NCBI RefSeq assembly: GCF_015277855.1
Contig: NZ_CP063812.1
Span: 2,232,001-2,296,000, forward strand
DNA length: 64,000 nt
Direction: 5' to 3'
DNA from: Microbacterium cremeum
GTDB lineage: Bacteria > Actinomycetota > Actinomycetes > Actinomycetales > Microbacteriaceae
The translations under genes were made by a program, and so were the position numbers. Positions 45,016 through 54,724 of the stretch are shown piece after piece. The first letter of the stretch is position 1; the number at the start of each line of letters is the position of its first letter. The notes beneath the pieces are model-generated. The model was not told the DNA's origin. It did not search any database and saw only the letters and a list, made by a program, of their open reading frames with translations.

Positions 45016-45986
45016 GCGGCTCCGTTCCCGGTCGCGCCGCGGATCCGCAGCGCGCCCGGTCGCACGCTGATCCGCGCCCGCGTGACGAGGCCGAAGCTGT
45101 CGCCGTCGAGCTGGATGAGGTGAGGAACGTCGAATCGGGCCTCGAACCGCCGCCCTTGCACATAGGCCAGCGAATGCAGGTCGGGCGTCGCCCCGAGCAG
45201 TCGACGGCTGAAGCGGGACCGACGCGCGATGCCCTGCAGGGTGAGGCGCGTTCCGATGCCCGCCCACCCGAGGCGCCCCTTCGGGCGCATCATCACGACA
45301 TCCAGCAGCCCGTCGTCGATGATCGCGCGCGGGATCAGGAGCATGTTCCCGGTCAGCGTTCCGCAGTTGCCGACGATCACCGTGTGGGCCCGAGTCGATC
45401 TCACGCGTCCGTCGTCCACCCGGTAGTCGAGGTGGAAGAGCCGGTTCGCGATGACCGACCGGGCGATGGGGGTGATGTAGGCGAGCCAGCCGAAGCGCTT
45501 CTTGGCGAGCGCGTTCGTGTTCTGCGCCATCTCGGCGTCCAGCCCGATGCCTGCCATCACGAGGAACACGTGCGTGCTCCGCTCGCCCGACTCGCTTTCC
45601 AGTTCGGCGACGCCGACGTCGACGGAGCGTGTGTCGCCCGAGAACGCCGCCGCAACGCATGCCTCGACGTCGTTGATGACCATGTCCAGCGCTCGCGCGA
45701 GGAGGTTGCCGGTCCCGGTCGGCAGCAGCGCGACAGGGATGCCGGTGCCGTGCAGGACCTCGGCGACGGCGCGGACGGTGCCATCGCCTCCGGCGACGAT
45801 CACGACCTCGGCGCCGTCGGCGAGCGCCTGGCCTGCCGCCGCGCGCCCGGAGTCGTCGCTGCGGGTCTCGTACCAGCGGGTCTCAGCCCACGCGGCATCC
45901 GCCTGCTGCGCGGCGACGGCGCGACGGAGCCGGTCGATCGGCCCCTTCGTCGGGTTGTAGACGACGGCCGCGTGTGGTCGTTCCAT
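45012..45986 (-). CDS. Diacylglycerol/lipid kinase family protein
   Basis: A 324-aa protein of the DAGK_cat family. AAVVYNPTKGPIDRLR starts the domain, VVIVAGGDGTVRAVAEVLHG holds the GGDGT ATP motif, and PTGTGNLLARALD follows. AFSGDTRSVDVGVAE, IGLDAEMAQNTN and RAIIDDGLLDVVMM are family motifs. It would phosphorylate a lipid such as diacylglycerol or sphingosine. ATG 45986 is preferred because a longer start would overlap the upstream gene; the GTG at 46040 is possible. Confidence 0.88.
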   Translation of the reverse strand: MERPHAAVVYNPTKGPIDRLRRAVAAQQADAAWAETRWYETRSDDSGRAAAGQALADGAEVVIVAGGDGTVRAVAEVLHGTGIPVALLPTGTGNLLARALDMVINDVEACVAAAFSGDTRSVDVGVAELESESGERSTHVFLVMAGIGLDAEMAQNTNALAKKRFGWLAYITPIARSVIANRLFHLDYRVDDGRVRSTRAHTVIVGNCGTLTGNMLLIPRAIIDDGLLDVVMMRPKGRLGWAGIGTRLTLQGIARRSRFSRRLLGATPDLHSLAYVQGRRFEARFDVPHLIQLDGDSFGLVTRARISVRPGALRIRGATGNGAA

Positions 45987-46009
45987 GTTGTCGTCGGAGA
46001 CGACGCGGA

Positions 46010-46555
46010 TCAGCGCCCGCGACCGCCTTCGTCGGTCCACTCATCGATCTGGGCTCGGTCAGCGGCGACCGTGCCCGCCGTGCCCGGCGCCGCGCTCGCC
46101 GCGGTGTCCCGCGACGTCGTGAACGTCACCGATTCCGCCAGCGCCGCCACCGTCGCCACCCGGGCCTGCTCGTTCGCGGCCCTGTCGTGAGATCGTGCGG
46201 CCGCGGCATCCTGCTTGGCGTGAACGCCGTCGCTGATCTCTGCGAGCCGATCAGCCAGTCGTGTCGAGAGCCCATCGCGCAGTTCTTGCAGGTTCGTGTG
46301 GGCGATCTCGAGACGTCGGTCCGAGACTCTCACCTCCACGGTCGGATACCCGGCCGTCGCGAGGAACTCGCGGGTCTCGTTCCCGAGGATCTCCGCCACC
46401 TCGTCCCGCTCTGGGCGACGCGTGAACACCGCTTCGACGGTGTAGCGGTCGGGTGCGTTATCTGTCATCAGCGAAGCAGGCAACGAACCCACCAGCACCG
46501 ATCCCAGGCCCAGCGTCGCGGCGTGTGCGCCGCTCGTTCGTGTCTGTGTCTCCAT
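46010..46555 (-). CDS. Hypothetical protein, 181 aa
   Basis: I do not recognise it. The segment YTVEAVFTRRPERDEVAEIL and the following strand-helix-strand could be a small folded domain, then a helical Ala-rich tail. ATG 46555 lies 6 nt after TACGGT, supporting the start. It is upstream of the lipid-kinase gene and probably in the same transcript (23-nt gap). Confidence 0.6.
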   Translation of the reverse strand: METQTRTSGAHAATLGLGSVLVGSLPASLMTDNAPDRYTVEAVFTRRPERDEVAEILGNETREFLATAGYPTVEVRVSDRRLEIAHTNLQELRDGLSTRLADRLAEISDGVHAKQDAAAARSHDRAANEQARVATVAALAESVTFTTSRDTAASAAPGTAGTVAADRAQIDEWTDEGGRGR

Positions 46556-46739
46556 ATCCGCACCGTACGCCCCGAATCTGTACGGCCCACAGGTTCACGG
46601 AGGCCGGCTCGGGTCTTGACGGAACGTGTTCTGCGATCTTCTCTTGTATTCGACCACTCCGTTGATCAACTGCTTGTCCGCATACGACATGGGCGAGTCG
46701 CTCGACAAGGCCTTCGCGGCCAGAGAAGGAGAAGGAACA

Positions 46740-47354
46740 ATGACGCGGGTGGTCGCCGACATCTCGATCTCGCTCGACGGCTTCGTCACCGGCCCGAACG
46801 CCGGATCCGACAACGGGCTGGGCGACGGCGGCGAAGCGCTCCACACGTGGGCGTTCTCCGACGATCCCGTCGACCGGCACGTCGTCGCGCAGGCGACGAC
46901 CCGCTCGGGAGCGGTCGTCATGGGCCGCCGGCTGTTCGACATCGTCGACGGCCCGCACGGCTGGAGCGACGAGGTCGGCTACGGTGCGCGCGAAGTGGGC
47001 AAGCCGCCGTTCGTCGTCGTGACGAGCGCCCGGCCCGAGAGCGTCCGGCTCTCGGAACTGGACTGGACCTTCGTCACCACCGGACTGGCCGATGCGATCG
47101 AGGTCGCACGCTCGCGCGCCGCGGCGGCCTCGGCCCGGCGCGGCGAAGACCTCGACGTCGTACTCATGGGCGGCGGCGAACTGATCGGCTCCGCCCTCGC
47201 CGCCGGGCTCGTCGACACGCTGTCGCTCCATCTCGCGCCGGTGGTGCTCGGGGCGGGCACTCCCCTCTTCTCCGAGGGAGCCTCGCGGTCCCTCGTGCAG
47301 CGAGAGGTGACCGTGAGCCCGAACGCGACGCACCTCGTGTACGACGTCGAATGA
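46740..47354 (+). CDS. Dihydrofolate-reductase-like (RibD-C) protein
   Basis: A 204-aa stand-alone reductase domain: TRVVADISISLDGFVTGPNA, GAVVMGRRLFDIVDG, PFVVVTSARPESV, VVLMGGGELIGSALAAGLVD and LHLAPVVLGAGTPLF. The family reduces pteridine or riboflavin precursors, but lone copies have unknown substrates. ATG 46740 follows AAGGAGAAGGAACA. A terminator-like hairpin follows the stop. Confidence 0.86.
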   Translation: MTRVVADISISLDGFVTGPNAGSDNGLGDGGEALHTWAFSDDPVDRHVVAQATTRSGAVVMGRRLFDIVDGPHGWSDEVGYGAREVGKPPFVVVTSARPESVRLSELDWTFVTTGLADAIEVARSRAAAASARRGEDLDVVLMGGGELIGSALAAGLVDTLSLHLAPVVLGAGTPLFSEGASRSLVQREVTVSPNATHLVYDVE

Positions 47355-47385
47355 GGGCCCCTCCCCGACGGCGGAAGAGGGGCCC
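47355..47385 (+). terminator. Hairpin after the RibD-C-like gene
   Basis: A 9-bp stem GGGCCCCTC/GAGGGGCCC with a 13-nt loop directly after the stop codon. No T run. The rest of the gap to 47609 shows no other clear feature. Confidence 0.6.
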
Positions 47386-47609
47386 CGGAAGGATGCCCTC
47401 AATCGCTGGTTCATGTAGGCCGCGTCCGACGGTGCCCCGATGAGACTCATGCCCGGAGTGTCACCCCGAGGTGAGGACTCGGCGCGCCGATCGGCGGGAC
47501 CAATGACCCAGCGAGCGGCCCGTTCCCGCCCCAGACTGAGGGCGATGGCCGGCCCCCGTGCGACGTCTTCTGGGCGTTCGATGCGGGGCGACAACGACAG
47601 GAGTGCCGC

Positions 47610-48098
47610 ATGACTGACATCGAAGTCACCGAACGCGCTGAAGTGCTCACCGCAGGTGTGCGCAAGACGGTGCCGACGGATGAGTTGACCGACTTCTTCT
47701 CGCACGCCTTCGCCGAGACGATGCGCGTGCTCACAGCACAGGGGGTCCAGCCCGCTGGGCCGCCGTACGGCAAGTACTACGGGATGCCCGGAGCCGCTGT
47801 CGACGTAGAGGCCGGGTTCCCCGTCGCCGCGCCGGTGACCGGCTCCGGCGAGGTGGAACCGGGGTTGCTGCCCGGCGGCAGCGTCGTCGAGGCCGTCCAC
47901 ATCGGACCGTACGACACTCTGGTGCAGACGTACGCCGCCATCGAGGACTTCGTCGCCGTCCGAGGCCTGACGCCGAGTGACGTCATGTGGGAGAGCTACT
48001 TGAGTGATCCGGAGGTCGAACCGGATCCCGCGACGTGGCGCACACTCATCTCGTGGCCGGTGACAGGTGAAGCGTCGCGTGCACCGATGACCCAGTGA
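47610..48098 (+). CDS. GyrI-like small-molecule-binding protein
   Basis: A 162-aa protein of the GyrI/AraC-effector-binding fold: LTAGVRKTVPTDELTDFFSH, AGPPYGKYYG, EPGLLPGGSVVEAVHIGPYD and LISWPVT. The family binds drugs or other amphiphiles. The ATG follows GGAG. It precedes the phosphorylase gene by 60 bp and may be co-transcribed. Confidence 0.8.
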   Translation: MTDIEVTERAEVLTAGVRKTVPTDELTDFFSHAFAETMRVLTAQGVQPAGPPYGKYYGMPGAAVDVEAGFPVAAPVTGSGEVEPGLLPGGSVVEAVHIGPYDTLVQTYAAIEDFVAVRGLTPSDVMWESYLSDPEVEPDPATWRTLISWPVTGEASRAPMTQ

Positions 48099-48158
48099 AC
48101 CGACCGGACCGCGTCCGAGTACTCTCTCCGGCGACTCTCACCACTCCGGAGGCCCGAC

Positions 48159-50684
48159 ATGCGTCCACCGCTCCCCGCTTCGGACGTGTGGCCCGAGTGC
48201 GGACTGTGCAGTCGTCGGCTCACCGACTGGGACCTGGATGTCCCCCACGCGAACCTGCATGAGGAGGGAACGTGGGAGGCTCTCCTCACTCTGGGCAACG
48301 GGTACTTCGCTACTCGCGGTGCGGCGCCGGAGGCGATCTCGGACGGAGCGCACTACCCCGGCACCTATGTGGCCGGCGTCTACGACCGGCTGACTTCCTC
48401 GGTCCACGGCGTGCGAAGCGAGGACGAGAGCATTGTCAACCTGCCGAACTGGCTTCGACTCACGCTCCACACGCCCGGCGGGCAGCTGCTGGATCCGCAG
48501 ATCGCACACTATGAACACGATCATCGGCAGTTGGACATGCGCCGTGGGGTTCTCCTCCGGGAACTTCGCGTCGAGGACCCTGCCGGTGACAGGACCGTGG
48601 TCCGGCAGGAGCGGTTCGTCTCCATGCGGCATCCACATCTCGGGTACCTGCGCACCACCGTCCTCCCCGTGAACTGGTCCGGTGCGCTGCATGCCGAGTC
48701 GTGGACGGATGGGGCAGTCTCGAACGGCAACGTCGAGTCATTCCGTGGGCTTGGCGGTAGACATCTCATCATCCGGCACGCAGACCCCTTGACGGAGGGA
48801 TCGGCCGTCCTCGTGGCCGAGACCCTGCAATCCAAGCTCCGCATCGCGGTGGCGATGCGCACCCGCGTCGACGGGTCCCCGTCGACGGTTGCCGCTCTCG
48901 AACGCGACGCAGCCGTTGGCGTGCAGTGGGATGGCAGCGCCGCGCGGGGTACAGCTGTCGTCATCGACAAGACCGCGGCTGTATTCACGTCACGCGATCA
49001 CGCGATCTCCGAGCCCGCCGTCGCGGCGCGGCGAGAGCTCGCACATGCTCCGGAATTCTCGGAGGCTCTGCGCGCTCATACAGCTGAATGGCATCGCGCA
49101 TGGGGACTGATGCGGCTCGATGTCGAGACGGCGGAGAACCGACGAGTCGCGGACGGGGAGGTGCAGCGGACCGTCAATCTGCACCTGTTCCATCTGGCGC
49201 AGACCCTGTCCCGGCATACCGCCGACAGCGATGTCGGAGTCCCCGCCCGAGGGCTTCATGGGGAGGCCTATCACGGGCGCGTGTTCTGGGACGAGCTGTT
49301 CGTGTTCCCGATGCTCAACCTGCGAACCCCCGAGCTGACGAGGTCGCTGTTGATGTACCGCTACCGTCGGCTCCCCGAAGCGCGCAGGCTTGCCGAATCC
49401 ATCGGTGCGAACGGCGCGCTGTTTCCCTGGCAGAGCGGAAGCGACGGGCGCGAGGACACGCCCCCCTTCTTGTACAACCCTCTTTCCTCCGCGTGGCTGA
49501 CCGACAACTCGCGCCGGCAATTCCACATCGGGCTGGCAGTGGCCTACAACACCTGGCACTACTTCCAGGTGACGGGCGACGTCGAGTTCCTCGCCTCGTA
49601 CGGCGCGGAACTGCTCGTCGAGATCGCGCGGTTCTGGTCGGCGCGTGCGGAGTTCGACGCACACACCGGGCGCTACAACCTGCGCGGGATGATGGGCCCC
49701 GACGAATTCCACGACTGCTACCCCGGTCGCCCGGGGAGCGGCGTCGACGACAACGCCTACGTCGCCGTGCTCGCTGCGTGGGTGTTCACGGTGACACTGC
49801 GTGCGCACGATCTCCTCGGCGACCGCCACACCGACGGGCTCTGGCAGCGCCTGGGACTGGGGAAGGAGGAGCTGGATCGGTGGAACGCGCTCAGCCGACG
49901 GCTGTACGTGCCGTTCCTGCCGTCGGGCATGATGGCGCAATTCGAGGGCTACGCAGACCTCGACGAGCTCGACCTCGGCGCCTATCGAACTCGGTACGGC
50001 GATATCGGGCGACTGGATCTCATCCTCGCCGCGGAAGGCGATTCGACGAACCGCTACAAGGTCTCCAAGCAGGCCGACGTCCTCATGCTCTTCTATCTGT
50101 TCAGTGCCGAAGAGCTCGCGTCCACGATGACGCGCCTGGGGTACGACTTCGACCCGCAATCGATCCCGCCGACGATCGAGTACTACCTGGCGCGCACGAC
50201 GCACGGTTCGACGCTCAGTCGCGTCGTGCACTCGTGGGTACTGGCCAGAGGGCACCGACGCGCGTCCTGGCATCTGCTGCGCGAGGCACTGGAGGCCGAT
50301 CTCAAAGACAGGCAGGGCGGAACGACGCGCGAAGGGATCCATCTGGGTGCGATGGCCGCGACAGCCGACATCCTTCAGCGCGGATACACCGGCCTCGAGC
50401 TGCGCGACGACGCCCTTCACCTGCATCCCCAGCTTCCGGATGCCATCGACCGCCTCGCATGCGAACTGCGCTATCGAGGACACTTCCTGACCCTCGTCGT
50501 CACGCAAGAGACGATGGAACTCACGTCGGGGCGAGGGGACGCACGGTCCATCCGAGTCGTGGTCGACGGACAGCACGCCCAGCTGCGGAGCGGGGGCACG
50601 GTGCGGCTCGACCTCCGTGACAGGGATCGCGGGGATGCCAGGGACGTTGGTCCCGGCCACGACGTCGGCGGATCAATACCGTGA
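48159..50684 (+). CDS. Glycoside hydrolase family 65 phosphorylase-like protein
   Basis: An 841-aa protein with the GH65 layout: an N-terminal beta-sandwich (DLDVPHANLHEEGTWEALLT; LGNGYFATRGAA), a linker, an (alpha/alpha)6 catalytic barrel and a C-terminal strand domain. The acid catalyst is in GMMGPDEFHD (Glu516). KQADVLMLFYLF and THGSTLS (His682) are the phosphate-binding motifs of maltose, trehalose or kojibiose phosphorylases. It probably cuts a disaccharide with phosphate. The exact substrate is unknown. GGAGG-like upstream; followed by a UspA gene 29 bp downstream. Confidence 0.88.
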   Translation: MRPPLPASDVWPECGLCSRRLTDWDLDVPHANLHEEGTWEALLTLGNGYFATRGAAPEAISDGAHYPGTYVAGVYDRLTSSVHGVRSEDESIVNLPNWLRLTLHTPGGQLLDPQIAHYEHDHRQLDMRRGVLLRELRVEDPAGDRTVVRQERFVSMRHPHLGYLRTTVLPVNWSGALHAESWTDGAVSNGNVESFRGLGGRHLIIRHADPLTEGSAVLVAETLQSKLRIAVAMRTRVDGSPSTVAALERDAAVGVQWDGSAARGTAVVIDKTAAVFTSRDHAISEPAVAARRELAHAPEFSEALRAHTAEWHRAWGLMRLDVETAENRRVADGEVQRTVNLHLFHLAQTLSRHTADSDVGVPARGLHGEAYHGRVFWDELFVFPMLNLRTPELTRSLLMYRYRRLPEARRLAESIGANGALFPWQSGSDGREDTPPFLYNPLSSAWLTDNSRRQFHIGLAVAYNTWHYFQVTGDVEFLASYGAELLVEIARFWSARAEFDAHTGRYNLRGMMGPDEFHDCYPGRPGSGVDDNAYVAVLAAWVFTVTLRAHDLLGDRHTDGLWQRLGLGKEELDRWNALSRRLYVPFLPSGMMAQFEGYADLDELDLGAYRTRYGDIGRLDLILAAEGDSTNRYKVSKQADVLMLFYLFSAEELASTMTRLGYDFDPQSIPPTIEYYLARTTHGSTLSRVVHSWVLARGHRRASWHLLREALEADLKDRQGGTTREGIHLGAMAATADILQRGYTGLELRDDALHLHPQLPDAIDRLACELRYRGHFLTLVVTQETMELTSGRGDARSIRVVVDGQHAQLRSGGTVRLDLRDRDRGDARDVGPGHDVGGSIP

Positions 50685-50713
50685 CTCCTGGAAGGGACGT
50701 CGAGGAGAGAGTC

Positions 50714-51535
50714 ATGGAGAAGGTCGTGGTGGGATACGACGGCAGCCCTGCCGCGGAATCCGCGCTGGACTGGGTGACCGATCGCGCGCTCCGCGCGGCC
50801 ATGCGAGTCGAAGTGATGCTCGTGGCCAACACATTCCTCTCCGACCAGGCGGACGCGGATCACCGGCTGGAGCAGGCCAAGGCCCGGCTGACGACACGAG
50901 TGCCCGGATTGCCTGTGGAGACTACCCGCGTCGACGGCGTGATGCCCGGCTCGCTCGTTCAGGTCGCGGCGGGGGCAGACCTCCTCGTGGTCGGGGTCGA
51001 TCGCGGTCACCCCGTCAGGGCCGCGCTGCACGGATGGCTTCCGCAGCGGGTGAGTGCGGAGGCTGCGACCCCGACCTGTGTCGTCCCGCGCGGTTGGGTG
51101 GCGGTCGATGGTGCGGTGACGGTCGGTCTGGCGGACGACGGGTCCTCTGAGGCCGCCGTAGACTTCGCCGCCGCCGAGGCGGACGCCGCCTCTCGCCCGC
51201 TGCACCTCCTGCACGCCTGGTTCGGCCCACTGTCGACGGACGCCGCACCGGATCCGCAGCCGATGTCGATGCGCCGCCTGCACACCGAACACCAGCGCTT
51301 CGCCGCCGATGCCGCCGACCGAGTCCGCGGTGTACGTCCGGGCGTCGAAGTGCACGTCGTCCTCACGCAGGCCAATCCCAGCACGGCTCTCGCCGCCGCG
51401 AGCCGCCTCAGCTCGCTGCTCGTGATCGGCACCCACCGCCGTGGCATCCTCGCCGGAGGGCTCGTGGGCTCGGTCGGTTTGGACTTGATCGGCGTGATCA
51501 GCGCACCGCTCTGCGTCGTTCCCCTTCGAGGGTGA
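50714..51535 (+). CDS. Universal stress protein with tandem UspA domains
   Basis: A 273-aa protein with two UspA repeats. The first is KVVVGYDGSPAAESALDWVT with the ATP-loop region GADLLVVGVDRGHPVRAALH. The second is TVGLADDGSSEAAVDFAAAE with LLVIGTHRRGILAGGLVGSV. The RxG(H/I) signatures suggest ATP binding. Mycobacterial relatives are DosR-controlled stress proteins. GAGGAGAG precedes ATG 50714. Likely in the same operon as the GH65 gene. Confidence 0.9.
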   Translation: MEKVVVGYDGSPAAESALDWVTDRALRAAMRVEVMLVANTFLSDQADADHRLEQAKARLTTRVPGLPVETTRVDGVMPGSLVQVAAGADLLVVGVDRGHPVRAALHGWLPQRVSAEAATPTCVVPRGWVAVDGAVTVGLADDGSSEAAVDFAAAEADAASRPLHLLHAWFGPLSTDAAPDPQPMSMRRLHTEHQRFAADAADRVRGVRPGVEVHVVLTQANPSTALAAASRLSSLLVIGTHRRGILAGGLVGSVGLDLIGVISAPLCVVPLRG

Positions 51536-51702
51536 ACGAGCCGGTGCGTGGAGGGGCACTGCTGCCGCTGTCAGGAAGGTCAAGCCGCGGCATCCCCTCT
51601 CGCACGGGTCGAAGATCCCATCGACGGGAACACCGCGGGACCTTCGGCCCGGCGCCGCGGACGGCGCACCGCTCGAATGAGGTGTCAGACGAAAGGATCA
51701 CC

Positions 51703-52455
51703 ATGACTCACTACGCTCACCGATTCTCGGGCTGCACAGTCATCGTCACCGGCGCCGGAGCGGGGATCGGCCGCGCCACCGCCGAACGCCTCGCGGCAGA
51801 GGAGTGCCGCGTCATCGCCGTGGACGTCTCGGCGGAGCGGCTCTCCGCGCTGTCCGCCGAGGTGGACGGCGACATCGTCGCGGTGACGGCCGACATCACC
51901 GACCCGGACGGCATCGGGGCGATCCTCGCCGCCGCCGGCAGCCGAGTCGACGGCCTCGCGAACGTGGCGGGCATCATGGACGGATTCGAACCCACCGCTG
52001 AGATCGCCGACAGCACATGGGACCGCGTACTCGCGGTCAATCTGACCGGCATGATGAAGCTGACTCGCGCGGTGCTGCCGATCATGCTCGGCCGCGGCAG
52101 CGGCAGCATCGTCAACGTCGGCTCCGAGGCCGGGTTGCGCGGTTCCGCCGCGGGCACCCCGTACACGACGTCGAAGCACGCCGTGAACGGCTTCACCGTG
52201 AGCACCGCCTTCTTCTACACGCCGAAGGGCGTGCGATGCAACGCCGTCGCCCCTGGGCCGGTGGCCACGAGCATCGAGGCGCCGTTCCGCTCCGAGTGGG
52301 GCCAGACGCGTCTCGGCCCCTTCCTGCAGACGAACGTGCCGCCGGTGGCCCGACCCGAAGAGCTCGCAGCGGCCATCACGTGGCTCCTCAGCGACGACGC
52401 ATCGAACGTCTCCGGCGCGATCCTCGCCGTCGACGGCGGATGGGCGGCGATCTGA
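51703..52455 (+). CDS. Short-chain dehydrogenase/reductase
   Basis: A 250-aa Rossmann enzyme: TVIVTGAGAGIGRATAERLA binds NAD(P), VDGLANVAGI is the NAG-type motif, and SIVNVGSEAGLRGSAAGTPY with TTSK gives the catalytic Ser, Tyr and Lys. The acidic VIAVDVSAERL suggests NAD preference. The C-terminal LSDDASNVSGAILAVDGGWA is typical. The substrate is unknown. ATG 51703 follows AAAGGATCACC. The 167-bp gap before it (51536-51702) shows no other clear gene. The gap after it (52456-52606) also appears empty. Confidence 0.9.
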   Translation: MTHYAHRFSGCTVIVTGAGAGIGRATAERLAAEECRVIAVDVSAERLSALSAEVDGDIVAVTADITDPDGIGAILAAAGSRVDGLANVAGIMDGFEPTAEIADSTWDRVLAVNLTGMMKLTRAVLPIMLGRGSGSIVNVGSEAGLRGSAAGTPYTTSKHAVNGFTVSTAFFYTPKGVRCNAVAPGPVATSIEAPFRSEWGQTRLGPFLQTNVPPVARPEELAAAITWLLSDDASNVSGAILAVDGGWAAI

Positions 52456-52606
52456 CAGGTCCCGAGATCGCGTCGGGAAGAGATCGCGTGATCAAGACCG
52501 GACTCCCCGTTGACGGAACAGGCTCCACGCCAAGACTTCGCGCGGCGATCTACCGCACTGCCCCTCGATCGACCCCAGAAGGTCGACACGACGGTGTCGC
52601 CATGGT

Positions 52607-53656
52607 TCAGTACACCGCCGTGAGCGTCCGCGCCGTCGAGTCGAGTCTCAGCAGCCCGCCATACGGGATCACCCATTGAGGTCGGGTGTGACCGAATGGT
52701 GGCCCCAGGCACACCACCGCATCGGGGTTGTACTTGCCGACCTCGGCGATCACCACCTCGCGTTGCTCCCGGCGCAGACGATCGCGGGTCGCATCGTCGG
52801 GAACCGACTCGTGCGAGCTCACCGGCGGCCGGGCAACGACAACCGCATCGACGGCGCCGAGCACACCACGCTCGCCGAGCGCACGCAGCCAGCGCCCGAT
52901 CAGGACCGCGGGCGGAACCTCCTCGCTGGACTCGAGGATCAGAATCCCGCCGCGAAGCGCATCCGACGAGGGCATCCTCCCTGCGACCGCGAGTTGATCC
53001 ACGACCTCGAAGCACCCACCCCAGGTTCTTCCCTCGACCACACGGTGCGGACCAGCCCATGCCCACGGCTCTGTGGGCTCGCGGCGGCCGAACTCCACGA
53101 GGGCTGCCGGCGAGAGCCAGTCGGGCCCGAAGTCCTCGGATTCGCCCGGCTCGGTGATCTCGACCTCCCCGCCGTCGAAGAGTGCGGCGCGCAGGCCGGC
53201 CAGATGGACGGGGTCGATGCCCGGACCTGGACCGAGATGGACCTGGGTGGACCCGCCGTAGAAGCCCGGAACACCCAGCTGCCACAACCAGTTGAGGATG
53301 TTCGTATTGTCGCTGTAGCCGAAGAACGGCTTCGGGTTCTCGCTCACGACGCCCGGGTCGAGGTGAGGGATCACGGTGATCTGGTCGTCACCGCCGACGC
53401 TTGAAAAGATGGCGCCGATAGTCGGATCCGCGAACGCGGCGTTGACGTCCGCAGCTCGAGCCTCGGGCGATGCCCCTAACGCACGTGTCGTGGGGAACTC
53501 GACCGGGATGAGACTCAGGTCAGCCTGAATCCTGCGCATCGCCTGCTCATGCACAGCGGGAGCGAAGCCGGGAGCCGCGAAGGAGGGCGACAGCACCGCC
53601 ACCCGGTCCCCCGGCGCAAGCTTCCGAAGGCGAGTCATCGCCACTTGCTGAACCAT
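52607..53656 (-). CDS. S66 peptidase (LD-carboxypeptidase/MccF-like)
   Basis: A 349-aa serine peptidase: LAPGDRVAVLSPSFAAPGFA, GAIFSSVGGDDQITVIPHLD, KPFFGYSDNTNILNWLWQLG with the nucleophile Ser in YSDNTN, and LRGGILILESSEEVPPA with the Glu. The C-terminal VVCLGPPFGHTRPQWVIPYG holds the His. MccF-like members confer self-immunity to microcin-type nucleotide peptides; LdcA-like members recycle wall peptides. The SSEEVPP region favours MccF. The ATG 53656 lies 6 nt after TTGAAT. Confidence 0.86.
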   Translation of the reverse strand: MVQQVAMTRLRKLAPGDRVAVLSPSFAAPGFAPAVHEQAMRRIQADLSLIPVEFPTTRALGASPEARAADVNAAFADPTIGAIFSSVGGDDQITVIPHLDPGVVSENPKPFFGYSDNTNILNWLWQLGVPGFYGGSTQVHLGPGPGIDPVHLAGLRAALFDGGEVEITEPGESEDFGPDWLSPAALVEFGRREPTEPWAWAGPHRVVEGRTWGGCFEVVDQLAVAGRMPSSDALRGGILILESSEEVPPAVLIGRWLRALGERGVLGAVDAVVVARPPVSSHESVPDDATRDRLRREQREVVIAEVGKYNPDAVVCLGPPFGHTRPQWVIPYGGLLRLDSTARTLTAVY

Positions 53657-53796
53657 CCGGCCATTCAACCATCGGTCGCCGTGGGCGCCGCTGACCGTCC
53701 ACGTCTCGCCGACGCGTCACCCATACGCCGACGAGATCTTCTCGAGGGTCGCGGGACTTTCGTCGATCTGCGGTCACTTCGGCCCAGGAACGACGG

Positions 53797-53829
53797 AAGC
53801 CCGGAAAGAACTTGCGTCTCTCCGGGCTT
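53797..53829 (-). terminator. Hairpin after tRNA-Pro
   Basis: AAGCCCGGA pairs with TCCGGGCTT (9 bp, 15-nt loop). It lies immediately after the 3' end of the tRNA on the minus strand. On the plus strand it is followed by TTCG, so it may be bidirectional. Confidence 0.7.
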
Positions 53830-53833
53830 TTCG

Positions 53834-53907
<74 letters not shown>

Positions 53908-54036
53908 ATGCCCCCGCTCGCGCGCGGACAACTCGACCATCCTACCCGGTCCGCGGGAGCGTCGCGAACCGGCGATGCGCCGGGCGTGGCATCCGTCTCC
54001 CTTGCCGGTGTCGGCGCTGACGAATAGCGTCGCGGC

Positions 54037-54624
54037 ATGGCGCACATCACAATCGAACCCGTCACCGCCGACCGCTTCGACGACGCCCAGCACGCCCTGA
54101 GCGGCGGCGGAGACGGCCGCAGCTGCCAATGCCAGTGGTGGACCCTCACGAACAAGGAATGGCAGAACACGTCGAAGGAGGAGCGGGAGGCGCTGCTGCG
54201 CGACGAGGTCGACGCCGGTCCGCCGCCCGCGCTCGTCGCCTACGTCGACGGCGAGCCTGCAGGCTGGGTGCGCGTCGGGCCGCGCACGAGACAGGTGCGG
54301 CTGGGCCGCACGCGCAACTTCACCGCGGGATCAGAAGAGCCCTGGGACGACCCCGACGTGTGGGCCGTCAGCTGCTTCGTCGTGCGCAACGAGCACCGCC
54401 GGGCAGGACTGAACGACGAGCTGCTCCGCGCCGCGATCGACTATGCCCGCGAGGGCGGCGCGCGCGTCGTCGAGGCATACCCGTTCGATCCGGCGGCCGG
54501 GCGCAAGAAGACCTCGAACGAACTCTTCCACGGCGTCGTCTCGACCTTCCGGTCCGCCGGCTTCCGTGAAGTGGCGCGACCGCGTCCCGACCTCGCGATC
54601 GTGTCGCTCGACCTCACGGGCTGA
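54037..54624 (+). CDS. GNAT-family acetyltransferase (paralogue of the 37171 gene)
   Basis: A 195-aa acetyltransferase. The N-terminal CQCQWWTLTNKEWQ motif and the fold are similar to the protein at 37171, so both stem from one family. The acetyl-CoA loop is VRNEHRRAGLNDELLRAAID. The tail (FREVARPRPDLAIVSLDL) is also shared in pattern. The substrate is unknown. ATG follows TAGCGT by 6 nt. Confidence 0.83.
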   Translation: MAHITIEPVTADRFDDAQHALSGGGDGRSCQCQWWTLTNKEWQNTSKEEREALLRDEVDAGPPPALVAYVDGEPAGWVRVGPRTRQVRLGRTRNFTAGSEEPWDDPDVWAVSCFVVRNEHRRAGLNDELLRAAIDYAREGGARVVEAYPFDPAAGRKKTSNELFHGVVSTFRSAGFREVARPRPDLAIVSLDLTG

Positions 54625-54724
54625 CGCCTGGCGCAGCATCCGCGATCCTCCACAGTCGGCGCGGGGGCGCCACGCGACATGCGACGATGTGAAGGCCCGT
54701 GTCGTGCACGTATCGAGGAGGATC

